From NCBI GenBank assembly GCA_008501765.1, contig QQUE01000006.1:186001-250000 (forward strand): a stretch of DNA of 64,000 bases, read 5' to 3'. The number at the start of each line of letters is the position of its first letter. The first letter of the stretch is position 1. The notes beneath the pieces are model-generated. The model searched no databases, was not told where the DNA came from, and saw nothing but the letters and a program-made list of their open reading frames with translations. Both the position numbers and the translations under genes were made by a program. Below are positions 1 to 9,726 of this stretch, piece after piece. The DNA is from Calditrichota bacterium (lineage in GTDB: Bacteria > Zhuqueibacterota > Zhuqueibacteria > Zhuqueibacterales > Geothermadaptataceae).

Positions 1-1456
1 ACCGCATCAAGCCGACACCGTTGTTAAAGCCGATGTAAATACGATTTGAATCGTATTTTGAACGCGCAAAGCAGACGGGGCTCAATGATTTGTGATGGAA
101 AAATAATTTAGCCCGATCATTTTCGATTTGGTAAATCCCTTTATTTGAAACGACGAAAAGAAACTTCCCTGCAGATAATAATTGTCCACACAACGCCTGG
201 AGCCCTGCAACCGGTTTGAAAACAGCAGAGTTCCATGGTGATAATTCTTGTTCCATAAAGTAAACACCCTCGGCAGACGAAGTGTAAATCCTGTTTTTAT
301 GCCGGGTGATGGAGGATACTCCGCTTTGCAGTCCCTTCGGAGAAACATGCCGGCTGAGCGGGGATGATAGTTCAATACGCGCGATGCCTTTGTTCAATGC
401 CAGCCACAATCCCTGTTGACTGTCAGGATAAATATGTGCAATTGAATTATCTGGCAATCCAAGTGCTTTATTTAGAATGAGTCGAAGCGATCCATTTTGG
501 CTGATAAAAGCAATTCCCCCGTGCCGGGTTCCGATAGCATAGATGCCATCATTCAATGCCGCTCCACAATAAATACTATTCTGTTTCAGGAATGTATCTG
601 CTTCAGTTTTGAAGATTTGAAAAGAATCGCCATCGTAGATAAACAGGCCATTTTTTGGCGTGCCGACAAGGAGATGTTGAGATGTGTTGTTGGAATTTTC
701 AATTTGTGTTGGATCGCTGGTTTCTTGTATATAGAGCCGTTTTTGGGAACCATTATCCAAATTTGTCCATGGAAGGACTGCGCGGATGTCGATATCCGAA
801 AACATCTCCCCGCCGGGCATGCAATGCAGAGAATCAGATTCCATTTTCATGAGCCCGATTCGCATCTCCCGAATATAAAACTCATCTTCGACCACAAATG
901 CTCTACCGAATCCGGAGTCAGAGCGCCAGAATTCTACCTCTTTGGCATGTGGTGCCCAGCGAAGAATGACTCTTTGCGCGTGAAAATAAACACCTTTTGC
1001 GGTGATTGCCACGCGCCAAAATTTTTCAAATTCACGATCTTGAAGCGGGATTCGTTCCAGAAGCGATGTAAATTGCCAGTTACCCGTGGAATCAGGTGAA
1101 AAATAGCCCAGATCCCGCATTGCTCCCACCCAAATTCGCCCGTTTGCATCGATGGCTAAAGAGCCTCCGAGTAAATTGCCTCCAATGGAATTATGACGCC
1201 AAAAAGCGCCGTCGTATTCTAACATGCCGCCATTATTGGCGATATACATCACACCGCGGTGATCCTGGGCTATGCCCCAATTTTGTTGTCCGCCGCCATA
1301 CTCGACGGCGCTGTATGACTGAATATACGGTAGCCCGGCTTCCTGCCATCGCTCGCCGACAACAGGAAATGAGGCCCGCGTATTTCGGGGTAGCAGCATT
1401 GTACAAAGCACAGAGCCAACGAGAAATTGCCATGATATCCATAAAATTTGCTTCAA
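1..1456 (-). CDS. Two-component-regulator-type beta-propeller protein (3' part beyond window)
   Basis: An uninterrupted minus-strand reading frame of about 485 codons runs off the left edge, so the C-terminus is missing. The translation has repeated propeller-blade signatures of the Reg_prop kind, such as GLPDNSIAHIYPD followed by QGLWLALNKGI, and NGRIWVGAMRDLGYF. Such propellers usually form the periplasmic sensor half of a one-protein histidine kinase/regulator or adenylate cyclase; the output domain would lie outside. The N-terminus looks like a signal peptide or membrane anchor (KQILWISWQFLVGSVL). No ATG precedes it, so I chose a TTG at 1456. A TTG at 1495 or the ATG at 1399 are alternatives. 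Function beyond ligand sensing is not visible. Confidence 0.75.
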   Translation of the reverse strand, partial: MKQILWISWQFLVGSVLCTMLLPRNTRASFPVVGERWQEAGLPYIQSYSAVEYGGGQQNWGIAQDHRGVMYIANNGGMLEYDGAFWRHNSIGGNLLGGSLAIDANGRIWVGAMRDLGYFSPDSTGNWQFTSLLERIPLQDREFEKFWRVAITAKGVYFHAQRVILRWAPHAKEVEFWRSDSGFGRAFVVEDEFYIREMRIGLMKMESDSLHCMPGGEMFSDIDIRAVLPWTNLDNGSQKRLYIQETSDPTQIENSNNTSQHLLVGTPKNGLFIYDGDSFQIFKTEADTFLKQNSIYCGAALNDGIYAIGTRHGGIAFISQNGSLRLILNKALGLPDNSIAHIYPDSQQGLWLALNKGIARIELSSPLSRHVSPKGLQSGVSSITRHKNRIYTSSAEGVYFMEQELSPWNSAVFKPVAGLQALCGQLLSAGKFLFVVSNKGIYQIENDRAKLFFHHKSLSPVCFARSKYDSNRIYIGFNNGVGLMR

Positions 1457-2271
1457 TGATTTTTCCCAAGAATTTGCGGTGTTGCCTGTTATCAAATTTC
1501 ATCAATTATTAACAATGCTTGTGTGTGATTTTTCAGGCACGGTATGCAGCATGGACACGGTTTCCGTTAAAATTTGTATGCCACCAAACAGGAAGTTTTA
1601 AAAATACTTATTTTGCAAAAATTTCAAACTGGAAGAAGACAATTGGCTGAAATAATGCCCAAGCTCCTTATAAATGCGTGGCATCTCTTTGTTCGATCTG
1701 GTCATAACGGAGCATCCTGACAGAGTTAATCCAGGACTTACAAGATCATCTCTGGCAAATTTGATGAATTATATATATCCCGCCAAGTATTAAATAGAAT
1801 TAAATTCCGAGTTCAGAATATAGGAGGAAACGAAGTCTGCGAACGTATTGGCTATTTCAATTTATAGAGATTAAAGCGCAAATTGATTTCGTTTACATTG
1901 AATGATTTTATCGAGTGGGGCAAAATTGAAACCTGAACGCGGAGATGTACAGAACCAATCGAATTAAAATCAGCATTTGGACTCAAACTGTATATTTATC
2001 TTTGACATAAGTCTGAATGTCTTTTCCCTTGAATTAATTTAGAAAATGCATGGTGTGATGTCAATGTAAATAGTACCAAAATCTAAAAAAATATCATTTC
2101 AGGACAATGAGCTCCCGGATGGTAGAGGCTCCAGACTTTCTTTGATTATTTAAATTATTGAAATGCAATCATCAACCGATTTGTTAGGGGAATATACTTT
2201 TAATTATGCCAATTGTGTGCTATCTTTTCAGAATTAAATCTGCAACCATAAATTAGAATGAATCGGATAAA
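1457..2271. other. AT-rich intergenic region, no gene seen
   Basis: About 800 bases between the divergent propeller gene and rseP. No reading frame with coding character, RNA gene or strong hairpin was recognised. It should hold promoters for both flanking genes, but no convincing -35/-10 pair was found. Confidence 0.5.
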
Positions 2272-3579
2272 ATGGTAACTCCTGTTTTTGCTTTTATAAT
2301 CGTGTTAGGTTTTTTGGTGTTCGTACATGAGCTGGGTCACTTCGTGGTGGCCAAATGGATCGGTGTGCGCGTTGATGTTTTTTCAATCGGATTTGGACCG
2401 AAGATAGTCGGATTCAAACGCGGCGATACCGACTATCGTATTGCCGCGATTCCGTTGGGTGGTTACGTAAAAATGGCCGGGCATGATCCGGGTGAAGAAC
2501 TCACCGGAGCCAAGCACGAGTTTGGATCACGCAAAGTGTGGCAGCGCATGGCCATCATCGCCGCAGGCCCGATTATGAATATAATTTGGGCGATTATTTT
2601 TATCGCAGTTTTGTTTTATGCCGGTGTAGAAAAGCCACTCTATTATTCGGATTTTGTGACTATTGGCTGGGTGGAAGATGGTTCACCCGCAGCAGACGCA
2701 GGATTTCGAGCCGGGGACAAAGTTCTAAAAGTTGAGGGTGACGAAGTAAATTCATGGGAGAAGTTTTATAATTCCGCAGCGCTATTCACCCAGGATACGG
2801 TTTATATTCAAGTTAAAAGACCGGCGGGACTCCTTGATTTCACAATTCACAGCAACGACAGTTTGCGTCAAGCCTTTCCGCTTTTGGGGATTTCACCGCC
2901 GCTGCCTGCCCGGGTCGGTCGGTTGGTCCCAGGCTATCCGGCAGAGAAAGCCGGGATTCGCACAGGAGATTTGATAGTAAAAATTGGCAGCGATTCGATT
3001 CAATCTTTTTATCAAATGTCACGATTGGTAACCTCAAGCGGCGATTCAACACTGCACATTTCAGTCGCGCGCTCAGATTCAATTCTAAATTTTGTACTAT
3101 CTGCCACATTGGATAAAAACGAGAACCGTTTTATGATTGGGATAGCGCCCTTTCAGGAAACTGAAAAAATCCGATTCGGTGTGATTGAATCATTGAAAAG
3201 GAGTGTGGAAATAAATGCCATGTTATCAACACTGCTCGGAGATTTTCTCGCGCGGGTGTTGAAGGGGGAAGCTTCCGGAGAGGAACTTGGCGGTCCCATT
3301 AAAATTGCCGAGTTGGCAGGTGAAGCTGCCCGCACCGGTATCCTCGATGTCATTCGTTTGATGGGATTTCTCAGTTTGCAGCTGGGTTTGCTCAACTTGC
3401 TGCCCATCCCGGTTTTGGATGGCGGTCACCTCTTCCTGCTTACCATCGAGGCTGTGATGCGAAAACCGTTGAGTCAGGGCAGCCGCGAGATCGTGCAAAT
3501 GGTGGGGCTGGTAATTCTCATTACAATCATGGTTTTTGTGTTTTACAATGATATCGCCGGGCTTTTGAGCCGGCCTTGA
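2272..3579 (+). CDS. rseP: RIP metalloprotease RseP (site-2 protease, M50)
   Basis: Inner-membrane zinc protease that cleaves transmembrane substrates such as anti-sigma factors in regulated intramembrane proteolysis. The first membrane segment carries HELGH at residues 19-23, the zinc-binding and catalytic motif. Two PDZ-like stretches follow (GSPAADAGFRAGDKV and GYPAEKAGIRTGDLI), so this is the double-PDZ form found in Gram-negatives. The third zinc ligand lies in LDGGH near residue 383, followed by a last membrane helix. The length of 435 aa is normal for the family. In many bacteria rseP follows dxr or precedes bamA; here it stands alone, with a palindromic repeat downstream. No anti-sigma partner is seen in the window. 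Confidence 0.95.
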   Translation: MVTPVFAFIIVLGFLVFVHELGHFVVAKWIGVRVDVFSIGFGPKIVGFKRGDTDYRIAAIPLGGYVKMAGHDPGEELTGAKHEFGSRKVWQRMAIIAAGPIMNIIWAIIFIAVLFYAGVEKPLYYSDFVTIGWVEDGSPAADAGFRAGDKVLKVEGDEVNSWEKFYNSAALFTQDTVYIQVKRPAGLLDFTIHSNDSLRQAFPLLGISPPLPARVGRLVPGYPAEKAGIRTGDLIVKIGSDSIQSFYQMSRLVTSSGDSTLHISVARSDSILNFVLSATLDKNENRFMIGIAPFQETEKIRFGVIESLKRSVEINAMLSTLLGDFLARVLKGEASGEELGGPIKIAELAGEAARTGILDVIRLMGFLSLQLGLLNLLPIPVLDGGHLFLLTIEAVMRKPLSQGSREIVQMVGLVILITIMVFVFYNDIAGLLSRP

Positions 3580-3590
3580 CTAAGTAACAA

Positions 3591-3755
3591 AACGTGAGTT
3601 CGATGTAAGCTGTAACATTCTTTACCAAGCATAATTAAAATAGAGCGAAGGCGTCTCGCCGAGCGTTTCGTGCGTTATCCTCGGCGGGACGCCTTCGGAC
3701 TAGATCCTATAATTAATTCGTTTTGTCCCAATTTTTCTTATAGCGAACTCACGTT
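3591..3755. repeat. MITE-like palindromic element with terminal inverted repeats
   Basis: Ends are perfect 12-bp inverted repeats, AACGTGAGTTCG at 3591-3602 and its complement at 3744-3755. The centre is an 18-bp stem at 3646-3663 pairing with 3680-3697 with one mismatch (wobble as RNA). It carries no coding capacity and sits directly after rseP, where the hairpin could also stabilise or end the transcript. Confidence 0.65.
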
Positions 3756-3764
3756 AACAAAGCA

Positions 3765-3843
3765 TTCTGAGAATCCTGCTTGTTTTACAGCAGGCTGTAT
3801 CGAAGAGTGCGTTTCACTCGAGCTGTCCACACCCTCCGATACG
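3765..3843. repeat. Structured repeat, copy 1 (related to 18203-18279)
   Basis: Two hairpins: CCTGCT/AGCAGG around TGTTTTAC, then GTATCG/CGATAC enclosing AGTG/CACT. A diverged copy at 18203-18279 keeps the first hairpin but with changed, still complementary, arm sequences. The rest of 3580-3945 holds only the preceding palindromic element. Confidence 0.5.
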
Positions 3844-3945
3844 CCGCGGAATTAAAACGCCGCGTCTGTTCAGAATTATGCAACTGAATAACGTTCGGTA
3901 ACCACAGCTCAGACTTCAGATTTATTTTCACCCTTTTGAATCAAA

Positions 3946-5604
3946 TTAGGTCAATTTCGGACCACCCGGCTGCGCCAGCTCGCCATCGGGGCCAAAAGCA
4001 GCGATTTTTTCTGCCATTTGCACACGGCTCAGATTTTTTCCTACCTGCCGTGGCTTTTTCTCTGGCACACTATCCACATGCAATGTTTGGGTCGGGAACG
4101 CAAATTCGACGCCGATTTCCTCGGCCATACGTAATATCTCCAACAGCAGATTGTGTCTTTCTATGAGTTCTTTACTCCAGTTTGGCACTGTGAAAAAGAC
4201 GTACACCAGCACATTTAATGAATACTCGCCATAATCATTAAAATGGATTTCATAGTAATCTTTGCGGGTGAACGGATTGGCTAAAACGATGGCACGAATC
4301 CCTTCAACAAACGCCTGCATTTGATCGGCCGTGGTCGAATAGGAGAGACCGAGATTGGTTTTGAAGCGGCGATATTGGCGCAATCCCAAATTATCGACGG
4401 CATTATCGGCGATTTTAGCATTGGGCACGCTGACGAGAGAATTATAAAATGTGCGGATGCGCGTTGATCGAAAGCCGACTTCTTCAACAGTCCCCTCGAT
4501 ATTTCCAGCCACAACCCAGTCGCCAACCTGAAAAGGCTTATCAATAAAAATCGTGATGGACCCGAAAAAATTGGCCAAAGTGTCTCGTGCAGCAAGTGCA
4601 AACGCCAAACCGCCAATTCCCAAACCGGTGAGCAGTGAAGCGACATCCACTTCCAGGTTTTGCAGAATGAAAATCGTCCCCAGAATCACAACAAAGACCT
4701 TTAGTGTTTTGCGAATCAGGGGCACCAGTTGGTCGTCGAGTTTGCTTTCGGTTGCCGAGGTAATGCGTGTGAGATAATTTTCCAGAACGTCGATGAGCCG
4801 ATAAATCATCCAGATAATGCTTGAATAAATGAGGATCAGCAAAATGTAGCGCATATATTGGTTGAGCGTCACACCGAAGCGTAAATTAGCGTAAGTGAGA
4901 TAATAGAATCCGGCCATTATGAACAGACCAATCGGTTTCATAGCTGAGCGCACGATGAGCTCATCCCACTCTGTTTTTGTGTGTTTGTGTAGCCGTTCGG
5001 CAAATCTGGTGAGAAAAAATTCAGCCAATTTACGCAATATCAAGCCGAAAAGAAGAATGAGAAACAGCCCCAAAATTTGCCAAAAGGCAAAACCGATAAT
5101 TTTTTCTTGCAACCAGGTCGGCAAACTTCCAATGAGTTTCTCGATACTGGTTGAAAATGTACTCTGATACAATTCTGGAATAGCTTTGATAGCGTCCGGG
5201 GTGAAGAGCCATTGGTTGCCATATTTTTTCAGGCTGATTTGTGGAAGTTGCTGTGAAAGGAGTACCTCTTGCACGCCGGTAATTTGGTCGACAAAATCCG
5301 GGTCGTCCGGGTAATCGGTCATTTTGATGAACATTCCGCGGGCGTCGAGCGTGTGCTTCAGCTTTCGTGCCAATTCTTTTCTATCGGTGAGACTTAGAGT
5401 TGTATCCGAACTCAGTGCCTGTGCTGCGATGTCGAGCCGGTTATGATTTTGCCAATAGATAAAATTTGTGATCGTTTGCCGTGGGGTAGAAAAACGCTGC
5501 CACTCTGTTGGTGTGCTTTCAGAAATTTGCCCTTCTGTTTGCGCGAAAATCGAGGGTGTCCAACTAAATAGAAAAAAGAGAAAAAGGGTGAATCGTGTTT
5601 TCAT
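3946..5604 (-). CDS. MscS-family mechanosensitive ion channel
   Basis: Membrane channel that opens under tension on hypo-osmotic shock. The N-terminus is a cleavable signal peptide (MKTRFTLFLFFLFSW to IFAQ), followed by a periplasmic domain of about 150 residues. Several membrane helices follow, and then the conserved MscS core: the pore helix GLGIGGLAFALAARDTLANF and the beta domain FIDKPFQVGDWV. The C-terminal alpha/beta domain ends with EFAFPTQTLHVDS, typical of the family. At 552 aa it belongs to the extended MscS-like channels, not the 286-aa MscS type. It is probably transcribed alone, since an inverted repeat separates it from the upstream gene. Confidence 0.9.
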   Translation of the reverse strand: MKTRFTLFLFFLFSWTPSIFAQTEGQISESTPTEWQRFSTPRQTITNFIYWQNHNRLDIAAQALSSDTTLSLTDRKELARKLKHTLDARGMFIKMTDYPDDPDFVDQITGVQEVLLSQQLPQISLKKYGNQWLFTPDAIKAIPELYQSTFSTSIEKLIGSLPTWLQEKIIGFAFWQILGLFLILLFGLILRKLAEFFLTRFAERLHKHTKTEWDELIVRSAMKPIGLFIMAGFYYLTYANLRFGVTLNQYMRYILLILIYSSIIWMIYRLIDVLENYLTRITSATESKLDDQLVPLIRKTLKVFVVILGTIFILQNLEVDVASLLTGLGIGGLAFALAARDTLANFFGSITIFIDKPFQVGDWVVAGNIEGTVEEVGFRSTRIRTFYNSLVSVPNAKIADNAVDNLGLRQYRRFKTNLGLSYSTTADQMQAFVEGIRAIVLANPFTRKDYYEIHFNDYGEYSLNVLVYVFFTVPNWSKELIERHNLLLEILRMAEEIGVEFAFPTQTLHVDSVPEKKPRQVGKNLSRVQMAEKIAAFGPDGELAQPGGPKLT

Positions 5605-5804
5605 ATTTTTACCCGGTGGTTAAATTGAATAGGTGTAAGCTTAAGAAAATATTATAAATTGTGTGTGGAAATTACGCTTCAAACATAGGAAAAGAAGAGA
5701 TTTTTGGCAAGGAAAATAGTACTTCCTTTAGAACAGGAGAGATGTTCCGATTTGAACAATGGCAGGAAATACCGTTTTTGCCTGTATTGTTCACAGAGAT
5801 CACG

Positions 5805-5898
5805 TTAGGTGCCGCGCACTTATTCGCTTTTTGTCAAGACCAAAAAATTTTATTGGCTTCACAATTTTAATATAATCAGATAAGTGCGCGGCTCCTAA
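5805..5898. repeat. Inverted repeat, 19-bp arms
   Basis: Arms at 5805-5823 and 5880-5898 are complementary over 19 bp with one mismatch (core GCCGCGCACTTAT), separated by 56 AT-rich bases. It lies in the 306-base gap between two minus-strand genes, just after the barrel-like gene, and may act as a transcription boundary or be a small mobile palindrome. No gene is seen in the rest of this gap. Confidence 0.6.
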
Positions 5899-5910
5899 TA
5901 ATCCAAAAAA

Positions 5911-6678
5911 CTAAGGCTTGCCGGTTTGCCCGATGGCGATAAAAATAGCAACATCGCTATCTGTGCCACCTTTTAGTTCAAAACCGAGGTGGTGACGGCC
6001 CGGCAGCGCTATGTTGAGGCCAAGACTGAGATTTGGCCGGCTTTCTTCCAGATAAACACCACGGCTGCTGCTGAGAAAAAATGTGCCTTCGTCACTCTCT
6101 AAAGTGAGGTCTCGTTTAAAATCTACACTGTTGATAATGAGCTCACCACCGATAAAAAATTCATAATGCCGGAATTGTCGTGCGGCAAAAGTCGCCACTT
6201 GAGTGTGCCGCCACTCATAAGTGAAATCATGCCTTTTTCGATAATTTGTATTGGGCACGGTGGAACGGCTGTAGGCTGCCCCGGTTGGACTAAACACTAC
6301 CATTTGTCCCGTAGAAGAGAGTTTTAATTTCCATGGCAGCTTAAAAGGCCACTGAATGGCAAGCCCGCCACCGAGCGTGCGCGCCATTCCGGAATCGAAG
6401 TTGGATAGACTGGTGTCGGAGTGACGAATATTTTGTTTGCTGGAACCGATGAGGCTGTACACATCAAACATTTTGTGGAAACCGATGCCGAAACGCACAA
6501 AGGCCCCATAGATTCGAATGCGGTCTCCGTTGGCATAACTTTCTGAAAATCCGCCCTGAGTTGTCATCGCAAATTCAGTTTTGCCGTTTGATAACAAAGG
6601 CAACGAAGTGGATTGCGCAATAACTGGACTGGAAGTTGCTATCAAAAAGATCGATAAATAAATGATTTTATGATACAT
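5911..6678 (-). CDS. Secreted outer-membrane beta-barrel-like protein, function unknown
   Basis: A protein of about 255 aa starting with a clear signal peptide (MYHKIIYLSIFLIATSSPV then AQ). I chose the ATG at 6678 because it has a purine-rich AAAGAGA upstream and gives a clean signal peptide; a longer frame from 6723 is less likely. The mature part has alternating polar and hydrophobic strands with aromatic girdle residues (YEWRHTQVATFAARQFRHYEFFIGGEL; shown here only as character) and ends in a strand-like segment, fitting a small outer-membrane barrel. No family is recognised. It follows the Ig-domain lipoprotein gene by 41 bases and probably ends the pilus-locus transcript. Confidence 0.65.
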   Translation of the reverse strand: MYHKIIYLSIFLIATSSPVIAQSTSLPLLSNGKTEFAMTTQGGFSESYANGDRIRIYGAFVRFGIGFHKMFDVYSLIGSSKQNIRHSDTSLSNFDSGMARTLGGGLAIQWPFKLPWKLKLSSTGQMVVFSPTGAAYSRSTVPNTNYRKRHDFTYEWRHTQVATFAARQFRHYEFFIGGELIINSVDFKRDLTLESDEGTFFLSSSRGVYLEESRPNLSLGLNIALPGRHHLGFELKGGTDSDVAIFIAIGQTGKP

Positions 6679-6719
6679 AATAGTCTCTTTTAAAAACAGT
6701 TTTACATGCAAAAAAAACA

Positions 6720-9461
6720 TCAATTCAGCTTCAATTGTATGGGCACTGTTGAGGTCACAACTGTGCCATTTTCTGATTCCACACGCACACCGATACTGAT
6801 CGTTGCTTCCTTGGCGTCGGGATCATTGGGATCGAGATTATTTACCAGTGTGGCCTGGTAAAGAGTTTTGCCGGGATCCCCGGTTTTGAATTCTGACCAG
6901 CTCAATTTACCCGCTTCTGCATTCAGCGTAATCGTCGAGCCTGGTACGATTGGATTGCCGTTGCCATCGTAAACATAAATTGTGATGATTGAACTTTGGG
7001 AAGGCAAGAGCAGCGTATCACTGACTTCGGTATAAAATGTTTCGATTTCTCCGGAAAATATGACACTGGCAACACCCCAAACCTTGGCCGAATTGCCGCT
7101 GGCATCCACCCCCTCTGTGACCGCTAAAACCCGGGCAATGCCGTTATTTTGGCTCGTCGCATCGTAACCATTGTCGATGACACCGAATTCGAGATCGGGA
7201 ATTGGGCCTGGAATGATATCCGTGCCCAAACTAAAATCCGGGTGGCTGGCATTGGGATCCAGGAATGTGTTGTAAAAACGCGGCACATCCGGGTAGGGCT
7301 GCGCACTGTGCAGGGTAACGCTGGCTACACCTTCTTCATCGGTGTAACCCGTGTAAGTTGAAATTATGCCACCCGAAGTTGTGAAATACACGGCGGTTCC
7401 GGCCGGCACCGGATTATTGAATTTATCACCGATTACTGCGGTGAGGGTCGTCGTGCTATTTACGATTCCCCAGCCATAAATATTGACGGGTTTCGGGCCG
7501 GTTGAGAGGTGGCTCGTGCTGCGATCATTGATATTTTCGATGTAAGGTGGTCCGGCAAAAATAATTACATCAGTCGAAATGGCGACGATCGGCGGATTAA
7601 ACGGCGTGTTATTGGCATCGATGACTTCGGCTTTAACCCGCACGGTTCCCGAACGAATGCCGGAATTTAGCGAAACATGTGCCAGACCGTTAATCGTCGG
7701 AACGGGTGCCAATGAGCTCAAAAATTCACCACCGCCCGGGGATGCAAAAATATTGAATCGCACCAGTGTGCCATCGAGAACGGGATTGTTTTGCACATCG
7801 CGGATGTCGGCTGTGACCGTCAAAGTCGTGTTGCGGCCGCTATCTTTGACGCCCAGCGATGTTGGATCATAAGTTAGCAAAATGCTGTTGGCGGCTCCCG
7901 GACGGAGCTTCATTGTGATCGTGCGGGAAATGGAACCAATGCTGGCTGAAATTTCAGCTAAACCGGTTTCTTTGGATGAATAAGTCGCGTGAGCGATACC
8001 ATTTATCGTTTCCGAAGTGGCGGTGATATCGCCAAAACTCGCCTGAAATCGGATAATAGTACCATCCGGCAAAGGATTACCCACGGCGTCTGTGACAAAC
8101 GCATGAATTCCGGTAGTCGTGCGGCCATCCGCCGGCAAACTGCTGCTATCGCTGCTCATGGAAATTGTTGCGGCCTCCCCAACAATATACTGAACCGATA
8201 CGGTATCACTCAAACCGCCAACGGTGGCAGCAATGCGCACCGTGCCTGGCGTTCTGGAACTTGTGAGATTGCTCACGGCGACGCCATTTTGAGTAGTGCG
8301 CTGGGTTTCGAGTGTTCCTCCTCCTTGCACCAATGAAAACATGATGACCGTGCCATCGGGAACCGGGTTGGCCGCCGCATCGGTGACCACGGCTTTAATC
8401 TGCGTTGAACTTTTCGCATCCGCAACAAGCTCGGTCGTGGCTGCAGTCAAAGTCAAATAAGTTGGTATCGACTGCCCCATGAGCACATAAACCGTGTCGC
8501 TGATAAAATCGCCATAAGATGCAATAATCATGGCGTTGCCGGTTTGGATTGAGCTTTTTAAAATGGCTTCTGCTACACCGCTGGCATCGGTATCGACCGA
8601 GTTGGGGATGGTGCCGAGGTCAGCGCCGAACTTAATTTCGGCCTCGGCCACGGCAATTTTGCTGGTCGATTCTTTTAAAATAGCGCGAATGAGGGAGGTG
8701 GAATTGCCACCGTCAGCAATAATTGCCGGCGGATTTGCCTCGACTGAGAAAGTGACTCCGGAAAAAATAACCAGTGTCACGACTTCAATTTCACCAATCG
8801 TCGCCCGGATTGTCGCCGCGACATCGGACTGGGATGCCTGTGAACGCAGAGGGACGAACGCTAAGCCGTTCGCATCTGTGACAACAAATGGCGAGATGCT
8901 GCCGGCGTTTGTCTCGAGCGTGACCCTGGTATTCGCTATTGGTTGTTGATCGGTATCCCAAACCGAGATGGCCAACATTGTGGTTGAAAATCCATTGGCC
9001 AATATGTAGTCATCTTCGGGGATTACTTGTAAATTCTGGGTAATTTGGTTGTCGATGGTCACAGAAATACTGTCGGTTTGCTCGCCGAGCTGTGCATAAA
9101 CGCGAAAGATGCCAGTCGCGGAAGGGGCACGGAAAATTGCTTCTGCCACACCAATGATATTTGTGGTGTCAAATGGGGTAATTGTGCCTCCATTTGAGCT
9201 GAAACTTACAACTCGTCCCGCAAGCGGCGTGGCATTTTCATCGACGACGATGGCTGCAATACGAGCGCTTCCGCCAATGCCAATCGAGTTTGGTGTAGCC
9301 GTGAGACTGGTTAGAATTGTCGCGGTGCCGGGATCCGGTGTATCGGGTTGTGGATCGGTAGCATTGTCAGATTTGCAGCTCAGGATATAGGAAAATATGC
9401 AAAATAAAAGCAGAGTTCCACTTCTGTACAGCCATTTATTTTTAATCAAAAGAGTATTCAT
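6720..9461 (-). CDS. Surface lipoprotein with about eight bacterial Ig-like (invasin/Big_1-type) domains
   Basis: Lipoprotein signal peptide with lipobox ILSC, acylated Cys near residue 29, then a Pro/Asp-rich linker (DPQPDTPDPG). The rest is about eight tandem Ig-like domains of 90-110 residues. Each has the hallmark 'DxxxNPVPDGTxVxF' strand pair and a following 'T.nGvA.a.l.S....G' segment, as in VTDAAANPVPDGTVI and VTDAVGNPLPDGTII. Such rods display adhesive tips or bind surfaces. The last two domains are more diverged and longer. I chose the ATG at 9461 behind GTGGAAAC rather than the in-frame GTG at 9473. It lies 265 bases after the beta-helix gene on the same strand and shares its surface theme. 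Confidence 0.85.
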   Translation of the reverse strand: MNTLLIKNKWLYRSGTLLLFCIFSYILSCKSDNATDPQPDTPDPGTATILTSLTATPNSIGIGGSARIAAIVVDENATPLAGRVVSFSSNGGTITPFDTTNIIGVAEAIFRAPSATGIFRVYAQLGEQTDSISVTIDNQITQNLQVIPEDDYILANGFSTTMLAISVWDTDQQPIANTRVTLETNAGSISPFVVTDANGLAFVPLRSQASQSDVAATIRATIGEIEVVTLVIFSGVTFSVEANPPAIIADGGNSTSLIRAILKESTSKIAVAEAEIKFGADLGTIPNSVDTDASGVAEAILKSSIQTGNAMIIASYGDFISDTVYVLMGQSIPTYLTLTAATTELVADAKSSTQIKAVVTDAAANPVPDGTVIMFSLVQGGGTLETQRTTQNGVAVSNLTSSRTPGTVRIAATVGGLSDTVSVQYIVGEAATISMSSDSSSLPADGRTTTGIHAFVTDAVGNPLPDGTIIRFQASFGDITATSETINGIAHATYSSKETGLAEISASIGSISRTITMKLRPGAANSILLTYDPTSLGVKDSGRNTTLTVTADIRDVQNNPVLDGTLVRFNIFASPGGGEFLSSLAPVPTINGLAHVSLNSGIRSGTVRVKAEVIDANNTPFNPPIVAISTDVIIFAGPPYIENINDRSTSHLSTGPKPVNIYGWGIVNSTTTLTAVIGDKFNNPVPAGTAVYFTTSGGIISTYTGYTDEEGVASVTLHSAQPYPDVPRFYNTFLDPNASHPDFSLGTDIIPGPIPDLEFGVIDNGYDATSQNNGIARVLAVTEGVDASGNSAKVWGVASVIFSGEIETFYTEVSDTLLLPSQSSIITIYVYDGNGNPIVPGSTITLNAEAGKLSWSEFKTGDPGKTLYQATLVNNLDPNDPDAKEATISIGVRVESENGTVVTSTVPIQLKLN

Positions 9462-9726
9462 TTTCGTTTCCACTTAACCCGGCACTGTGGCCGCTATTCA
9501 TTTTCGATTCCAGAAAAAACTGATCACCTGTTCGGGATTGATATTCGTGCAAATCTCCTCCTGTATAATCAGCGGATATCCTCTGATCAATCAGTAATTT
9601 ACACTTTGTATTTATTAGTTGATTTATCGACATTTACGCGGGCATCTTGACTGAAATTGCAGAACGGTTCAAATAAAATAAACAGGTTTTTGCATGTGGA
9701 GCGGTGCTAACGATTTATTCTTTTCA

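Noticed and set aside
497-1099. 200-codon plus-strand frame
   Set aside because: It is antisense to the propeller gene, whose minus-strand frame is open for about 485 codons and has repeated blade motifs. The plus-strand product has no domain or signal.
9442-9633. 63-codon minus-strand frame before the Ig lipoprotein gene
   Set aside because: It overlaps the start region of the lipoprotein gene in another frame, has no motif and no convincing ribosome site.
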